Assembly: GCA_029204225.1 (NCBI GenBank)
Contig: CM055094.1
Coordinates: forward strand, 26,033,041-26,097,040
DNA length: 64,000 nucleotides
DNA from: Diphasiastrum complanatum
Lineage: Eukaryota > Streptophyta > Lycopodiopsida > Lycopodiales > Lycopodiaceae
Reading direction: 5' to 3'
Below the pieces are notes generated by a model. That model did not search any database. It worked only from the letters and a program-made list of their open reading frames with translations, and had not been told where the DNA came from. The position numbers were made by a program, and so were the translations under genes. Below, in pieces: positions 44,183-54,797 of the stretch. Each line of letters begins with the position of its first letter. Position 1 is the stretch's first letter.

Positions 44183-44555
44183 AGGAGTACCACAAATTTT
44201 GGCTCTCCTATATATGTACATATGGTTCTCATTCATTTTTATTGATGAATCAAGCTTTGGTAATGTCATAATGTCAAAATTGGATCTCATGCTATTTTGC
44301 TTGTAATTGTTTTCTCTCTCTAACTCGAGATTGGTGTCTTCTTCATACATTATTTTGCTTATGTATTCTCTCTATTTGTGAGGAATTAGTATTGCTTTGA
44401 TCTGTAGCATTCTAGATTGTGCTCTAGCCATAGATCTATTAGTAGATTGCAGGATTGCTCTACATGTAATCTGTGTGCCACCACAAAGCATGGTAAAGAT
44501 CATTCACACATTTCTCGCGCTTCCCCACACGTGTGAATTTGTTGGATTTTTCACA

Positions 44556-45569
44556 TGGTATTAGAGCCATACCATGCTTTGATTGCTACTAACATCAAGT
44601 GTATGAAGATTTTTCTGTCAATTCAAGCTAGGAAGCTGTTTAGCAGTGTTTTGCTATCTTTTCTTGAACAGTTTTTTGGTGAATGAGGTTAGAACTGATA
44701 TTTTTTGTCCAGAACAGAGGATGTACGGAATTCTGACTTTTCACACATGTGAAAACCAGAATATATCATTTGACTCTATCTCCTCTATGTTAGATCCAAA
44801 GGTACTGACATTATAGCTTTTGGAAAGCTAGAAGAACCCTCTTTCCATTGCAATTGGTTTCAATTCATTCTGATGACCCTAGTAGGAGTTATATGCTCTT
44901 AAAGAGGGTAGAGAGAGACTCAAAAAGCGAGTGGACACTTTTTGAATTGATTATATTGCATGCATGATTCATTATTCACAGTTTTGGTAATCAATCTGAG
45001 ATATAATTGGATAAGACAAGTTTTTGTTGTCATAGTCACATCATTTCACACAAACGGTTGTGTTTTATTGATGGATTACCAAAAGATTACCAAGTGGATG
45101 TTTGTAGGAACTATCCAAAAACCCTAGAGGATGCTATTAGAGCTACAAAGTATTTTGATGACACACCTAAGCCATCTAGGGATCACCAGCCCAATGAGCC
45201 AAATAATGGTTTACAATTCAAGCATTAGGGCCCTTTTTGAACTCAAAAAGGGCCTCTTTCTTGCCTAATCAAGTTTCTTAATCATAATTAGTGTAATGCT
45301 AATCCATCCTACGTGGCACCTTTACCATGGGTTACCACATAGAGTGAGCATGAGTTAAGAGATAACTCTAAGATCTATTTTCATAGACTTTAGTAGGTTT
45401 GTTACATAGACTATACTAGGGTAACCTCTGAGTAGGACAAAGCCTATCATTGAATGCCATCCCAAAAGTACAACACATAGGACCTAGGCATGACACAATA
45501 CTCATGTCTAGCAGCTCATTTCAAATGCACACTTCAAACTAACATTAAGCCAAATTTGTTTTTGAAGAT
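44556..45569 (+). other. retroelement leader and a possible gag scrap
   Basis: Follows the primer site at 44556. A 73-codon frame (45007-45228) has FIDGLPKDYQVDVCRNYPKTLEDAIRAT spread over its middle, resembling the C-terminal end of a Gypsy gag domain. The remainder is non-coding and unassigned. Confidence 0.35.
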
Positions 45570-47088
45570 CTTGGACCTTGGACTTTTTCAAGATGGGAAC
45601 AAAATGTCACTTGCATGTGAATTTAGAGGAGTATTCCACAACCAAAGCTGCATGGGGTGTTAACCTGAGCTCATACGAAATGCATTGTTGGAGGTTAAAG
45701 GGAATGAAAAATATCGATCTATGGCTAAAAGGTGATTTGTATCCACCTAATCCATTGACCAATATTTCTCCTCAATTTTGTGATGTACATAGTTTGTTAA
45801 GGTTCGTTGGTGATGGTGCCAACGGACTTCTTGGCTACTGTCAAGTTATGGATTCTCAAAGAATCCAAGCTGAAATGCTAGCGAATAGTGCAAACATTCA
45901 TATTACATACATGAATAAGCAATTAAAATTATTGCAACAAACAAATTAGACATTGGCTAAAGAGATAACAAATCTAAAATTAGAGCTCACCAGATCTGTC
46001 ACAAAGTTTGAAGAATTGCAAAAAAGATATTATATGGATTTCAGCAAAAGCGTCGAGTCTCAATAGATGACCAATCAAAAGACAATACAAAAAGGCGCAA
46101 ACTAGATGTTTTGACACCAGGTGGTGGTGTTAGTAAAAGATGCAAGAGATTGACGAAAGAATTTTTGAATAACATGGTCGGAGATCATTTCCAAAGCACC
46201 AAACATATGAAGCAATTCATGAAGAGTAAGTGAAACGAGTGATTCATTTTGTTTAAAGATTGCAAGAAGACTTGCTACCAGGTTTCAACCGAATCCAAAT
46301 GTTAGAGAAATAGTTCATGCATGCGATCAAGGAGGTGTGAGTCGCAAGGGATATAGAGCATTGAAAAAATTTATGAAGAAATCTGACCAAAACGGATTGA
46401 AACGACATCAAATATTACCTGCTTACAAATTGCTTCAAACTACAAAGCGAGACTGCAATTCATTAATAGAAAATGAATTAGGTGAATTCTTTCATATTCA
46501 GGATATTTTTAAAATATCCAGCAAGCAAAAGGGATCTATTGTTTGTTGTCATTATAACCAATACAACAATATATTTTTGGATCTGAAAAAGGTCCAAGCA
46601 ATGATGATACGACATTACAATGTCAAAAGAGATGGTGAGTTCGTTTCACAACAATTTCAATTATTTTTCTATTTTATCGTAAGCAACAATTATTGTGTCT
46701 ATGTTATTTACAAGAATTTGGTATTGCAGATATTGGAGGCAAAGCTATATTTGTCATTAAGTTGGATAAAGGGGAGATTGTAAAAGGTCGCAAACTAGAA
46801 TGTGTCACAATCACGTTGATGAACCAAGCATTGCAGGAGTCGATTGGAAGTGGTGTGCAAGCCGAAAATCATATATGGTGGATAGCTGTATTTGAAGTTC
46901 ATAAAGAGACCCACGATGTGTTGAAGTGGGTATTTGAACGATGCAATATATCCAAGGTAATCCAAGCACAAAATGAAGGAGAATTACTAAGTGTTGATGG
47001 GCAAAATTCTACTGTGAAATGGCACTTAGCTACCGGTTTGAAGACCCTAAAATGCATGTTTGGTTGCAGGCTCGGTGCGAATGCCAAA
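45570..47088 (+). pseudogene. unrecognised multi-exon gene family, copy 1 (3' truncated)
   Basis: A coding trace runs through four segments: 45570-46062 (AAWGVNLSSYEMHCWRLKGM, then a coiled coil broken by TAG at 45947), 46053-46228 (basic, SKRCKRLTKEF), 46260-46634 (SRKGYRALKKFMKK; CHYNQYNNIFLDLKKVQAMM) and 46730-47088 (FVIKLDKGEIVKGRKL; ENHIWWIAVFEV; HLATGLKTLKCMFG). A GTGAGT donor at 46635 and a TTGCAG acceptor at 46729 give a phase-1, 95-bp intron. At about 47088 it is cut by minus-strand Copia sequence. The same family occurs at 53750-56459. It may be a host gene family or a DNA transposon protein; I cannot name a family. Confidence 0.6.
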
Positions 47089-47898
47089 ATTCTCAATCAA
47101 GGCATTATACTCATCCAACATAGCTTTATACCATTCTTTGGAGTTCAATGCTTCTTTAACATTAGATGGTTCTTCAAAACTAGATAAGGCATAAGAAGTG
47201 GATGAGATACCCTCAACTTGCTGCCCTTTGCCTTGATATGCGAGCCTTGATGGCTCCACTTTCGCCCTTGAAGATCTCCTTGGTGTGATAGGTGGGTTTG
47301 GTGCTTGCTCCTCCATGAGCTCCTCCTCGAAATCAAGATCTTGCTCCTCGGCCATCTTCTTCTTGATTGTTCGAGCACTTGAGCCTTCTTCAAGTATATG
47401 CATATGATGTTCATCAAATATAACATCCCTTGAAACAACAAATTTGTTCAAGGATGGGAGATAGATTTTGTAGCCCTTGCTTGAGCTTGCATATCCAAGC
47501 ATGATCCCTCTTGTGGAAGATGGATCCTCCTTGGTTCTTGTTTCCAATAGCACATGCACATAACATATACACCCAAAAACTTTCAAGTGATTAAGATTGG
47601 GTTTCTTTCCATACAACATCTCATAAGGAGTTTTGCCTTCAATTGCTTTGCAAGACACCCTATTCATCAAGTAGTTTGCACATACAAGAGATTCACTCCA
47701 AAAGGATTTGGGCAAACAAGCATCCAATTTTAAAGCCTTAGAAGATTCACATAATGTTCTATTCCTTCTTTCAGTAACTCCATTTTGTTGAGGAGTGTAA
47801 GGACAAGAAGTCTCTTTCTCGATCCCTTCCTCCTCACAAAAGGCCTTGAACTCATTGGAGATACATGTGGACGGGTCCTCACACATGTGGATCCACAT
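47089..47898 (-). pseudogene. Copia integrase C-terminus to RT start fragment
   Basis: A 283-codon minus frame. After an unusual start it follows Copia integrase from NEFKAFCEEEGI through YTPQQNGVTERRNRTL, which has the catalytic Glu, then LPKSFWSESLVCANYLMNR, GYKIYLPS and an acidic linker, to the RT entry motif (EALNSKEWYKAMLDEYNALIE). It stops at the junction with copy 1 of the unknown gene at 47088/47089, where both sides share AAAATT. The integrase Asp residues and RT palm are missing. Confidence 0.85.
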
Positions 47899-47924
47899 AG
47901 ATGTCTAATATTCATCAAAAACCA

Positions 47925-48208
47925 TGTGAAAGTTGCTAAATTCTAACATTACGAATGGCCTTAGGATAAGATTTACAGGGTGCCTTAGCTTTTTAGGGCA
48001 CTTTTGGCATTTTGTAAGATAGTGTCCCCTTTTCGCATGTCACCTTAAACTGTGTAGAAACACAGTGTCGCGATTCTTTCGCCTTTTCTTTGTTTGTGCG
48101 AATTTGCATGTAAATATGCAGACTGCATGACAATGTTAGTAAATATGCAGCATGAATGGAGGCAGATTCAAATGGGATTTAGAAGAGCTAGAGGGAATAA
48201 ATCCAACA
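47925..48208 (-). repeat. putative short LTR with family B-like start
   Basis: Read on the minus strand it begins TGTTGGATTTATTCCC at 48208 and ends ACTTTCACA at 47925, next to TGGTTTTTGA. The first 70 bp match the starts at 21910 and 37772; the remainder differs. Confidence 0.5.
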
Positions 48209-48227
48209 AGATCAAAGCTAAGCCAAC

Positions 48228-48977
48228 ATGAGCAAAGAGGAGGAGGAGGAGAGTTCACATGAGGACTCTCTCATGATGTCCATATTTTCTTCAACAAGCT
48301 TCAAAGGAGAAGATCCTTGGTGGATTGGCTTGGGTGCTAGTTCACTCATGACTAGCAAAAGGGAGTTTTTCTCTTCTCTTTTATCTTATGATGGACCTAT
48401 AAAGTCTATCTATATAGCAAATGATGAAGCTTGTAAGATCGAAGGAGTTGGTAGCATTCCCCTTTGCTTAGGATCTTCCAAAAAGATCAACATAGAAGGT
48501 GTTTTGTACATTCCTACAATAACAAAGAATCTACTAAGTGTTGGCCAAATGGTAGACAATGGTTTCAATGTTGACTTTGCTTCAAATGAATGTTTCATCA
48601 AGAAGAAGGGTAAGATAGTGGCTAAGGGCACTAGACTTGGCAAACTTTATAAGTTGGATGCATTTGTGGATACTAATGTTGTCATGTTGGCCGAGAAGAG
48701 CAAGATATCTACCTTCACTTTATGGCACAAAAGACTTGGACATGTCAACTCGGGTTCCATGGACGCTATGATCAAGGAGGAGTATGCTTTAGGCCTACCA
48801 AGGTCTATTGGTAAGGAAGACAAGGTTTTTGAAGCTTGTGCTTTATCCAAGGCACATACGAAGGTGTTTCCTAACTCCGTCACAAAGTTATCTCATCCTC
48901 TTGAGCTCATACACTTAGATGTGCATATTGCTAGCACCAAATCTAATGGAGGTTCATCCATGTTTTTAAGAGTTTGA
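48228..48977 (+). pseudogene. Copia protease and GAG-pre-integrase fragment
   Basis: A 249-codon frame. WWIGLGASSLMT stands where the aspartic protease DSG/DTG motif should be, so the catalytic Asp is Gly. GVLYIPTITKNLLSVGQM and FIKKKGKIVAKGTRLGKLYKL follow, then the pre-integrase LWHKRLGHVNSGSM and the first integrase residues (LELIHLDV). It ends abruptly at 48977 against an LTR fragment. Confidence 0.85.
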
Positions 48978-49538
48978 CTTTTCAAAGTTATATTAGTCTA
49001 AAAGCATTTGAATTACCACTTTTAGAAGTGAGGAAAATAGTAGGAGGTCGAGTTTAGTAGATTCAAATTTGAATGTTGGAGACATTGAATCTAGTCCACA
49101 TTAATAGTAGGGTTTTTGTTATGGAGGAAAACCAAGTTCATTAATGATGCATGGACCTATTATAAAAGGATGTAAACTCATGCGAGAAAGTATTCTTCAT
49201 TGAGACTCTCTCATCTCATTTCATGCTTATACGTGAGTTCTCTTGGGTTGGTCCATTGGTGCACTATCTTGGTATTTTGCAATCTTGTGTGTAGAATGCT
49301 CATATTTTGTTATATTCGGATCCACACGTGTGAAATACAGTAGCTTACTGTTTTTGTAAGGACAAAAAATTCATAATATCTTAAGTTTGATGTTTGATCA
49401 ATATTTTATTGAGTTTGTATCTCTTTCATTAAGTAGATTTTGATTTTCTACATTGTAAATGGTGTAAATTGTGACATCCTTCCAACCAAAGATCAAGAGA
49501 TGATTTTGGATCTTAATGATTGACAAAATCTTCACATG
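48978..49538 (+). repeat. family B LTR, 5' truncated
   Basis: Colinear with the downstream two thirds of the 21161-21910 LTR on the other strand (for example TGAAATACAGTAG and GTGCACT(A/C)TCTTG) and ends CTTCACA at 49538. The primer site TGGTATCAGAGC follows at 49539-49550. Confidence 0.8.
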
Positions 49539-49550
49539 GTATCAGAGCTT

Positions 49551-50170
49551 GTGTTGCAGGTTGTGAAAGGATTAGTCACATTTATCAAGGATTTGGAGGA
49601 GTTTCTATCTCTAGAGCATGCTAGAAGAGTTTCTACTCAAAAATCAAGGATTTTGCATATGTAGAATTGATCTTTTGTAGATCAAAACTCAATTTAGGTC
49701 TATGAACTTGAGGAATTCCAATTTCACACTTGGCTTACTGGAATTGGCCTATTTGCTTCATTGGAGGCTACAAGATTCTATATCAAGTTTTAGGCAATTG
49801 CATGTAGAATTTGAAATATTCAATATTTTGTGATTTTGTCAAAATCCTAATTTTGATTGGATTTCTATTTTGTGAGGTTACTGGACTTCAATAGAGTGTA
49901 TTTCAATCTTAGAAAGTGACAAGATTTTGTGAGGTTGCCAATAGATTGTATTTCAATCTTATAAAGTGACAACATTCATTAGATTGTTGGTAGATCATAG
50001 GTTGATCGAGATTTCTACATTCTATGTGTTGATTTGCTAGTGATAAGTGCTAGAGGAGAATTGAGAGGTTCCATATCTTTGTGATTTATTTTTGGAAACA
50101 TTTGTTGTATTTCAAAAGAGTGCTTTGTGCATTGGAACAGGTTGGAAGAGAAAGATTAGGTCATTGCAAT
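49551..50170 (+). other. untranslated leader of the Copia B element
   Basis: Non-coding; similar to the leader on the minus strand at 20570-21148, both with AGCATGCTAGA and AGAATTGATCTTTTGTAG blocks. Confidence 0.7.
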
Positions 50171-51199
50171 ATGGCTACAATGAGTGGATTCATGTTGGAA
50201 GACAATGACAGGCTTACCTCAAGCAAGTACTCTACATGAAAGGTGATGATGGAATCACTTCTTGAAATGCAAGAGTTGATGGATATTGTTGTAGGGTTGG
50301 AAGAGAGGCCCTTGGCTCATCAAGATCAAGTGAGGTATGACAAGAGAGCTAAGAAAGCTCTACACATGATCAAGATGAATGCTACGAATGAGCTACTCAA
50401 GGAGATTGGTAAGAGCAATTCATCTCGAGAGGCTTGGGAGGCATTGAAGAAGCTTTATGCACCCAAGTCTACTTCTAGAATGTTGACTCTAAGAAGACAA
50501 ATCTTTCAAAGAATTCAAAAGAAAGAAGAGAGTCTTAGTATTTTTGTTTTGAGAGTGAAGGCTTTAAGTGATGAGTTAGCTTGCATTGATAAGAGCATTA
50601 AGGAAGGAGAGCTTGTTCAAGTTATTCTTAATGTTTTGTTGAATGATCATGCTAACATTGTACAAAGTATTACTATTCAAAAAACTTTGCCAAGTTTGGT
50701 GGATCTTCAAGAGATCTTGATCAATGAGGAGTATAGGCTTCAAGCAAGAGGTGGATCTACATCGACATCTCAAGATGAGATGGCCATGTTCAAGGGAAAG
50801 TTCAAGGGCAAAGGTAAGGGCAAGTGGTTCAGAGGACAAGCTCAGGGTGAGCCTTCTTCTTTTAGTAAGAAGAAAGATAGGTCAAAGTTGAAATGCTTCT
50901 ATTGTGGCATCAAAGGTCATTTTGCAAGTGATTTCTACAAAAAGAAAAAAGATCAAGGAGACAAGCAAGGTAATCTAATTCTTGATGAGGATGGTGTTGA
51001 TGCTCAAAACACAAATGATGATGCTTTTGTGATGTCTTCATGTTTGAGTTCTATTGTTGGAGATATTGATTCATGGTGGATTGGTAGTGGAGCAAGCTCA
51101 CACATGACTTTTTGCATGGAGTATTTCACTTGTTAATTGCATATGGAGATGACAAAAGGGTGATCTACACGGCCAATGATGGTGAGTGTGCTTTAGAGG
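50171..51199 (+). pseudogene. Copia B gag-protease, 3' truncated
   Basis: Gag starts at ATG 50171. Codon 23 is TGA where the sibling copy at 20564 has Trp, so downstream translation would need a later Met (50243 on). It has typical Copia capsid blocks (EAWEALKKLYAPKSTSRML; LRRQIFQRIQKKEESLSIF), a basic Gly/Lys stretch and a CCHC knuckle whose last Cys is Phe (CFYCGIKGHFASDF). The protease motif is WWIGSGASSHMT, with Gly for the catalytic Asp. A frameshift near 51135 is followed by GDDKRVIYTANDGECALE, ending at the junction with unrelated sequence at about 51200. Confidence 0.85.
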
Positions 51200-52010
51200 A
51201 GTTTTCAATATCAAAAAAACCCTTTAAGAAATGATGTAGGATATAGAAAAATATCAAAATAAAAAAAGTTCCTCTGAGTCTAAAACAAAATGGAACTCCA
51301 ATTCTATCTACAGCATCGGCTATGTCACTCTCAAATTTAAGATAATCATTCAAATCTATATATGTATAAATATTTGAACGAGGAGGAGGAGGTGGATGAG
51401 CAATATCTACAAGAATGACAGGATTGTCCAAAATGGATGTAGCTATATTTACAATCATATCTAGTGCATCAATATCTACATTACCAACAGGGTTAAGTTG
51501 AGGAGAATATGTGGTATTGGCCCTCCTAACTTTCTTCGGGACTCTCTTGGGGGCTGGCTGCTTCCTAGGCCGCTTGGTAGGGAGGTCAATCCTATCTAAT
51601 GGATCAGCCGGTTGAGACATGTGTAACGTGGAATACCTTTCCCGCATCCTCATCAATAGTTGGAAATCCTTAGGCATAATGGTTACTCTCTTAGCATGTA
51701 TAGCTAGCAAAAATGAATCTTTAAAAAAAAGGCTCATATAGTCCTCATCAGCCTCCTGAAGGCACCGAAGAGTCGAGGGAGTGAATCTGACAAATTGACC
51801 GAGATCATTCCTAGTAATGTGACGGACAACATGGTAGAATGGAGCTCTTTGAATCAGCAGATTGGTTGATCTCTGATACTTACAAATATCAGAGAGCCAC
51901 TTGCTTCGGTTGCGCCTTCTAATTTGAATGGGAGGGGTAATGGCAACGACAGGGGCTGAAGATGCACCAACAGAGAAAAATTCCCTCTTTGTTTGCTTTC
52001 TCCTCTCCAT
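51200..52010 (-). CDS. histone H3-like protein, CENH3-like fold with long C-terminal extension
   Basis: The frame is open from upstream of 52010; the ATG at 52010 is preferred because it starts MERRKQTKRE, comparable to the H3 tail ARTKQTARK with Arg2, Lys4, Gln5, Thr6 and Arg8 kept. Residues about 31-125 align with the H3 fold: alpha-N DICKYQRSTNLLIQ, alpha-1 FYHVVRHITRN, loop 1 one residue longer than canonical H3, alpha-2 LQEADEDYMSLFFKDS, then AIHAKRVTIMPKDFQL. TNLLI, the longer loop and KDF recall plant CENH3. About 140 extra residues follow, with a basic KRPRKQPAPKRVPKKVRR stretch and a run of prolines. The last dozen codons are antisense Copia, so the native 3' end is lost or spliced. 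Expression is unknown; it may be a pseudogene or a carried gene. Confidence 0.65.
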
Positions 52011-52025
52011 AGAGGTATTCTGAGG

Positions 52026-52836
52026 GATATCGCACTTGTGCGTGATCAGCAAGATAGGAAGGGGAGGGATCCAAAGTGTTCGTAGAAGAGCGATATGTAT
52101 GGAAATTTTGTATGGTATATCGAACCTGTAGGAGGAAAGTATAAGTGAGATCAGTAAATATAGAATAGAGACGCACAAGTGCGATATGAGGAGACACGTA
52201 TGCGAGGATATCGGACTTGTGCACGGGGAAGGCAATATGTAGAATAGCGAATAAGAAGGTGGTGCACAAGTGCGATATGTGAAGGAAAAAAAAAAAAAGT
52301 CAAAGAAATGTCTCATAGTTTGTGAGTTATATATCGCGGTACGCACATGTGAAAGCACGTCTTGTCGCACGTGCGAACTATCAAATAGTATAAAAGTGAC
52401 ACACGGCGACTATCCAACCAATGATCTAGCGACACATGTTAGGGTGTCATCTCTCACGTGTGCGATCGTACGTACGAATAGAAAAATGACACTTGTTGTC
52501 CATCCAACCAATGAACATGACACACGTGTTCTGATGTCATTTCACACGTGTTTAGCTATCACATTACGCGTGCCAAAGCGTGCAAACCAATCGGGAGCCA
52601 ACACGTGTCCGTTGACTGACTGGACGTGTGAAAAAATTCCCTTTAAAAGGCACGCAACCCGATTAATTTTTTGTTTTTTTTTTCTTGAATTTCATGGCAT
52701 ATCGCTCTTGTGTGGGCGCTTTGTGTTGCCTATTATGCGATATCTTGGTTCTATCTGCCATACATATCCCTCTTGTGCGTGCTCTTTACAATTTTTTTTT
52801 TTCGTATTGTCTCCCTTGTGTACAGGTGCGATATCT
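52026..52836. repeat. iteron cluster, CATATCGCACTTGTGCG-type
   Basis: About eight copies of a near-palindromic motif with a flanking GATAT, in both orientations: 52026-52042, 52172-52187, 52207-52224, 52262-52278, 52698-52714, 52733-52748 (partial), 52763-52781 and 52811-52836 (split). They flank both sides of the 52389-52568 tandem repeat. Confidence 0.65.
52389..52640. promoter_or_regulatory. 90-bp tandem repeats with CCAAT and ACACGTGT motifs
   Basis: Two 90-bp units (52389-52478 and 52479-52568) each hold AAA(A/G)TGACAC, (T/C)ATCCAACCAATGA and ACA(T/C)GTGT/CACGTGTG elements; a partial third unit follows (AAACCAATCGGG, ACACGTGTCC). CTTTAAAAGG near 52634 and TATAAAAG near 52390 are TATA-like. 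The segment separates the minus-strand H3-like ORF from a plus-strand ORF, so it may be a bidirectional promoter. Confidence 0.5.
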
Positions 52837-52867
52837 GTCGTAGTACCATGGCCTTGTCCTCAGGATC

Positions 52868-53480
52868 TACTTGAGATTCCGGCTAAGTGCATTTCTTACT
52901 GAATTTGGAATTACTGACAACCTAGACTACTTCCACAGCCTATTTCGACCATATTTACATGTTTTCAAGACTGCACAACCCAATTCTGAAGTATTTTATG
53001 AACATTATGTTAGATTCAGGGATATACTCAGTATACTTGTTCTCTCCATAGGTTCACTCTCCTACATGCATTATACTGATCTTGTCCATTTCTTCCTAGG
53101 TGGTCATAATATTGATCATCTTGATCTGGTTGCTGGTGATGATGAAGAATGTGTAAGTGTTTAAACTTCCTTGCATTAGATTGTTCTTAACTGCTGAATG
53201 TATTTTTTTTTCAACTCATTTTTATATTGTAGGATGCTCTCATGATAATGATGACTTTGCTACAAGACGAGGTGGTATCTGTATTGCTCATTCGAAGTTG
53301 AGCCCAGTTGGAGAGACTCTGATAATGGCAGTTAAAACTTTATCATTTTATCTAGGAGGACATAGATTTGTTAAGACGAATAAAATCATTTTCGTTAAAA
53401 GATCTTATGTTTTGAACATTCTAGGTTTTTTTAGATGGGAATGTTCCTTTAAGGAGCTCCCATTATTTATTGTACTCTAA
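52868..53480 (+). CDS. unidentified spliced ORF, divergent from the H3-like ORF
   Basis: An open segment (about 52868-53152) encodes FGITDNLDYFHSLFRPYL, a Tyr/Phe-rich middle and an acidic end (DDEEC) followed by a perfect GTAAGT donor at 53153. An acceptor TATATTGTAG ends at 53232. The next segment stays open longest in the frame reading CSHDNDDFATRRGG...GETLIMAVKTLSFYLGG to 53478, which does not match the phase of the first. No ATG starts the first segment. I do not recognise the protein; it could be decayed. Confidence 0.25.
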
Positions 53481-54797
53481 TTATATTGAACTTAGTGGAA
53501 ATAAGGATAATGCACATCTATTAGACGTATACTCTAGCAGATAATTTCTTCATGACAATATAGCCATAGAAGTTGACACAAAAGCTGATGATGAATAGTG
53601 AACACTTTGTATTTTGTTATAATACAATCAATACATTTACATTGAGTATTTCTCCTCTCTCTTTTTCCATGAAGTTGCAAGCAATTCTGAACATGTCACG
53701 ATTTGATGACAATGATGACTGAATGTCTTTGTTATCTTCTACTCAACAATCATCTAATTTTATCTTCCTGTATGAACTTGCATGCTTTTCTAAACTTGTT
53801 GTATTGTGTGGACTTTGTTATATGTCGAATCTGAACTCTGTGGTAGAACCACTGAAACAATTGACAAATGTAGTTTCATTTTTCATTGGTTCCTCCATGA
53901 TGTGTATTTCGATGAAATGTTGCCCGTGCTTGCCAATGTGACTTCTCCATCCCTTGTGATGACCAAACACTCAGGCTTCCATATGTGTTTGCAAAAAATG
54001 CTGTATGATCTCTTAGTATGTGCTGTAGATGTCAAAACCATAATGTCAGTCTTATGCTTGGATCTAAATATATATGAAAAATTGAAAGCATCTTGAAGAA
54101 TTTACACTAACCATGTAATGAATGATGTGATCTTCTCTCCATGCTTTTGATACTGCATCAACAAACTCGACACAAGTCCTTTGAAATTTTTTTATATCAA
54201 TATCATAGTATTTATCTTATCTTAGAATAGCAATCATACTATCAAGCTTCTTCCATACATCAACTTTTAGTACTCGAGTTTTGCCGCTCTTCTCGAAGTC
54301 CTGAGTGGCAGCAATGATATTTGTCCAGACTGAGTGTTGAACATTAGAAGCCTTACCAGTATGATTTGATAGGAATCGATGTGCTTCTGCTCCCCCTATG
54401 CTTGGCTTAGTTGGCATATTTCTAGTCTTTCCTTAAAGCTTTTCATCTTTTTGAGTTTTGACATGTCCCTTATGAAGTCCTGCTTTTGATAACACATCTT
54501 CTAATCGAGAGATAGCTTTCTTTGCGGATGACGCTGGCTTACTATTCCAAGCAAAAACTATATGAAAATAAATGATCTTTTCTACTAATCTAAGTTCTGC
54601 ATGAAGAGTGCAAACATGCACATTTTTCAAGGGGATAGGTAGCACAGATTTCCAGTTTGGATCTGCATATTCTCTAGTAATTCCTGTACTCCTAGTAACA
54701 TCTTTTGTCATTTTTCATGCAGTACAAACAAGGGTGTTTAGATGTAGCACCGTGAGAGACATTATACATGCATTTCAATGTTTTCGTGGACATCTCT

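Larger units (their letters stand above)
38122..44187 (+). mobile_element. nearly complete Copia element, family C, TSD AGGAG
   Basis: LTRs at 38127-38390 and 43919-44182 are both 264 bp and differ at seven positions, six of them transitions. AGGAG lies immediately outside each LTR (38122-38126, 44183-44187). The primer site TGGTATCAGAGC abuts the 5' LTR (38391-38402). Gag is at 40510 and RT-RNase H at 41887-43881. Protease and the front of integrase are deleted. The leader holds a solo LTR. With about 2.7 percent LTR divergence this is the youngest element in the window. Confidence 0.9.
37772..44555 (+). repeat. LTR related to family B, split by a nested Copia element
   Basis: Starts TGTTGGATTTATCTCC after the polypurine tract and ends GATTTTTCACA at 44555, followed by TGGTATTAGAGC (44556-44567), an initiator-Met primer site with one change. 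The 38122-44187 element lies inside it; without the insertion it is about 720 bp. It has a polypurine tract before it and a primer site after it. Confidence 0.75.

Noticed and set aside
51919-52269. Second minus frame overlapping the start of the H3-like ORF
   Set aside because: It lacks any motif and overlaps the iteron region; the H3 fold lies in the other frame.
52011-52370. N-terminal 120-codon extension of the H3-like ORF
   Set aside because: It is open but made of hydrophobic low-complexity sequence and iterons; the Met at 52010 begins an H3-like tail, so the extension is treated as upstream DNA.
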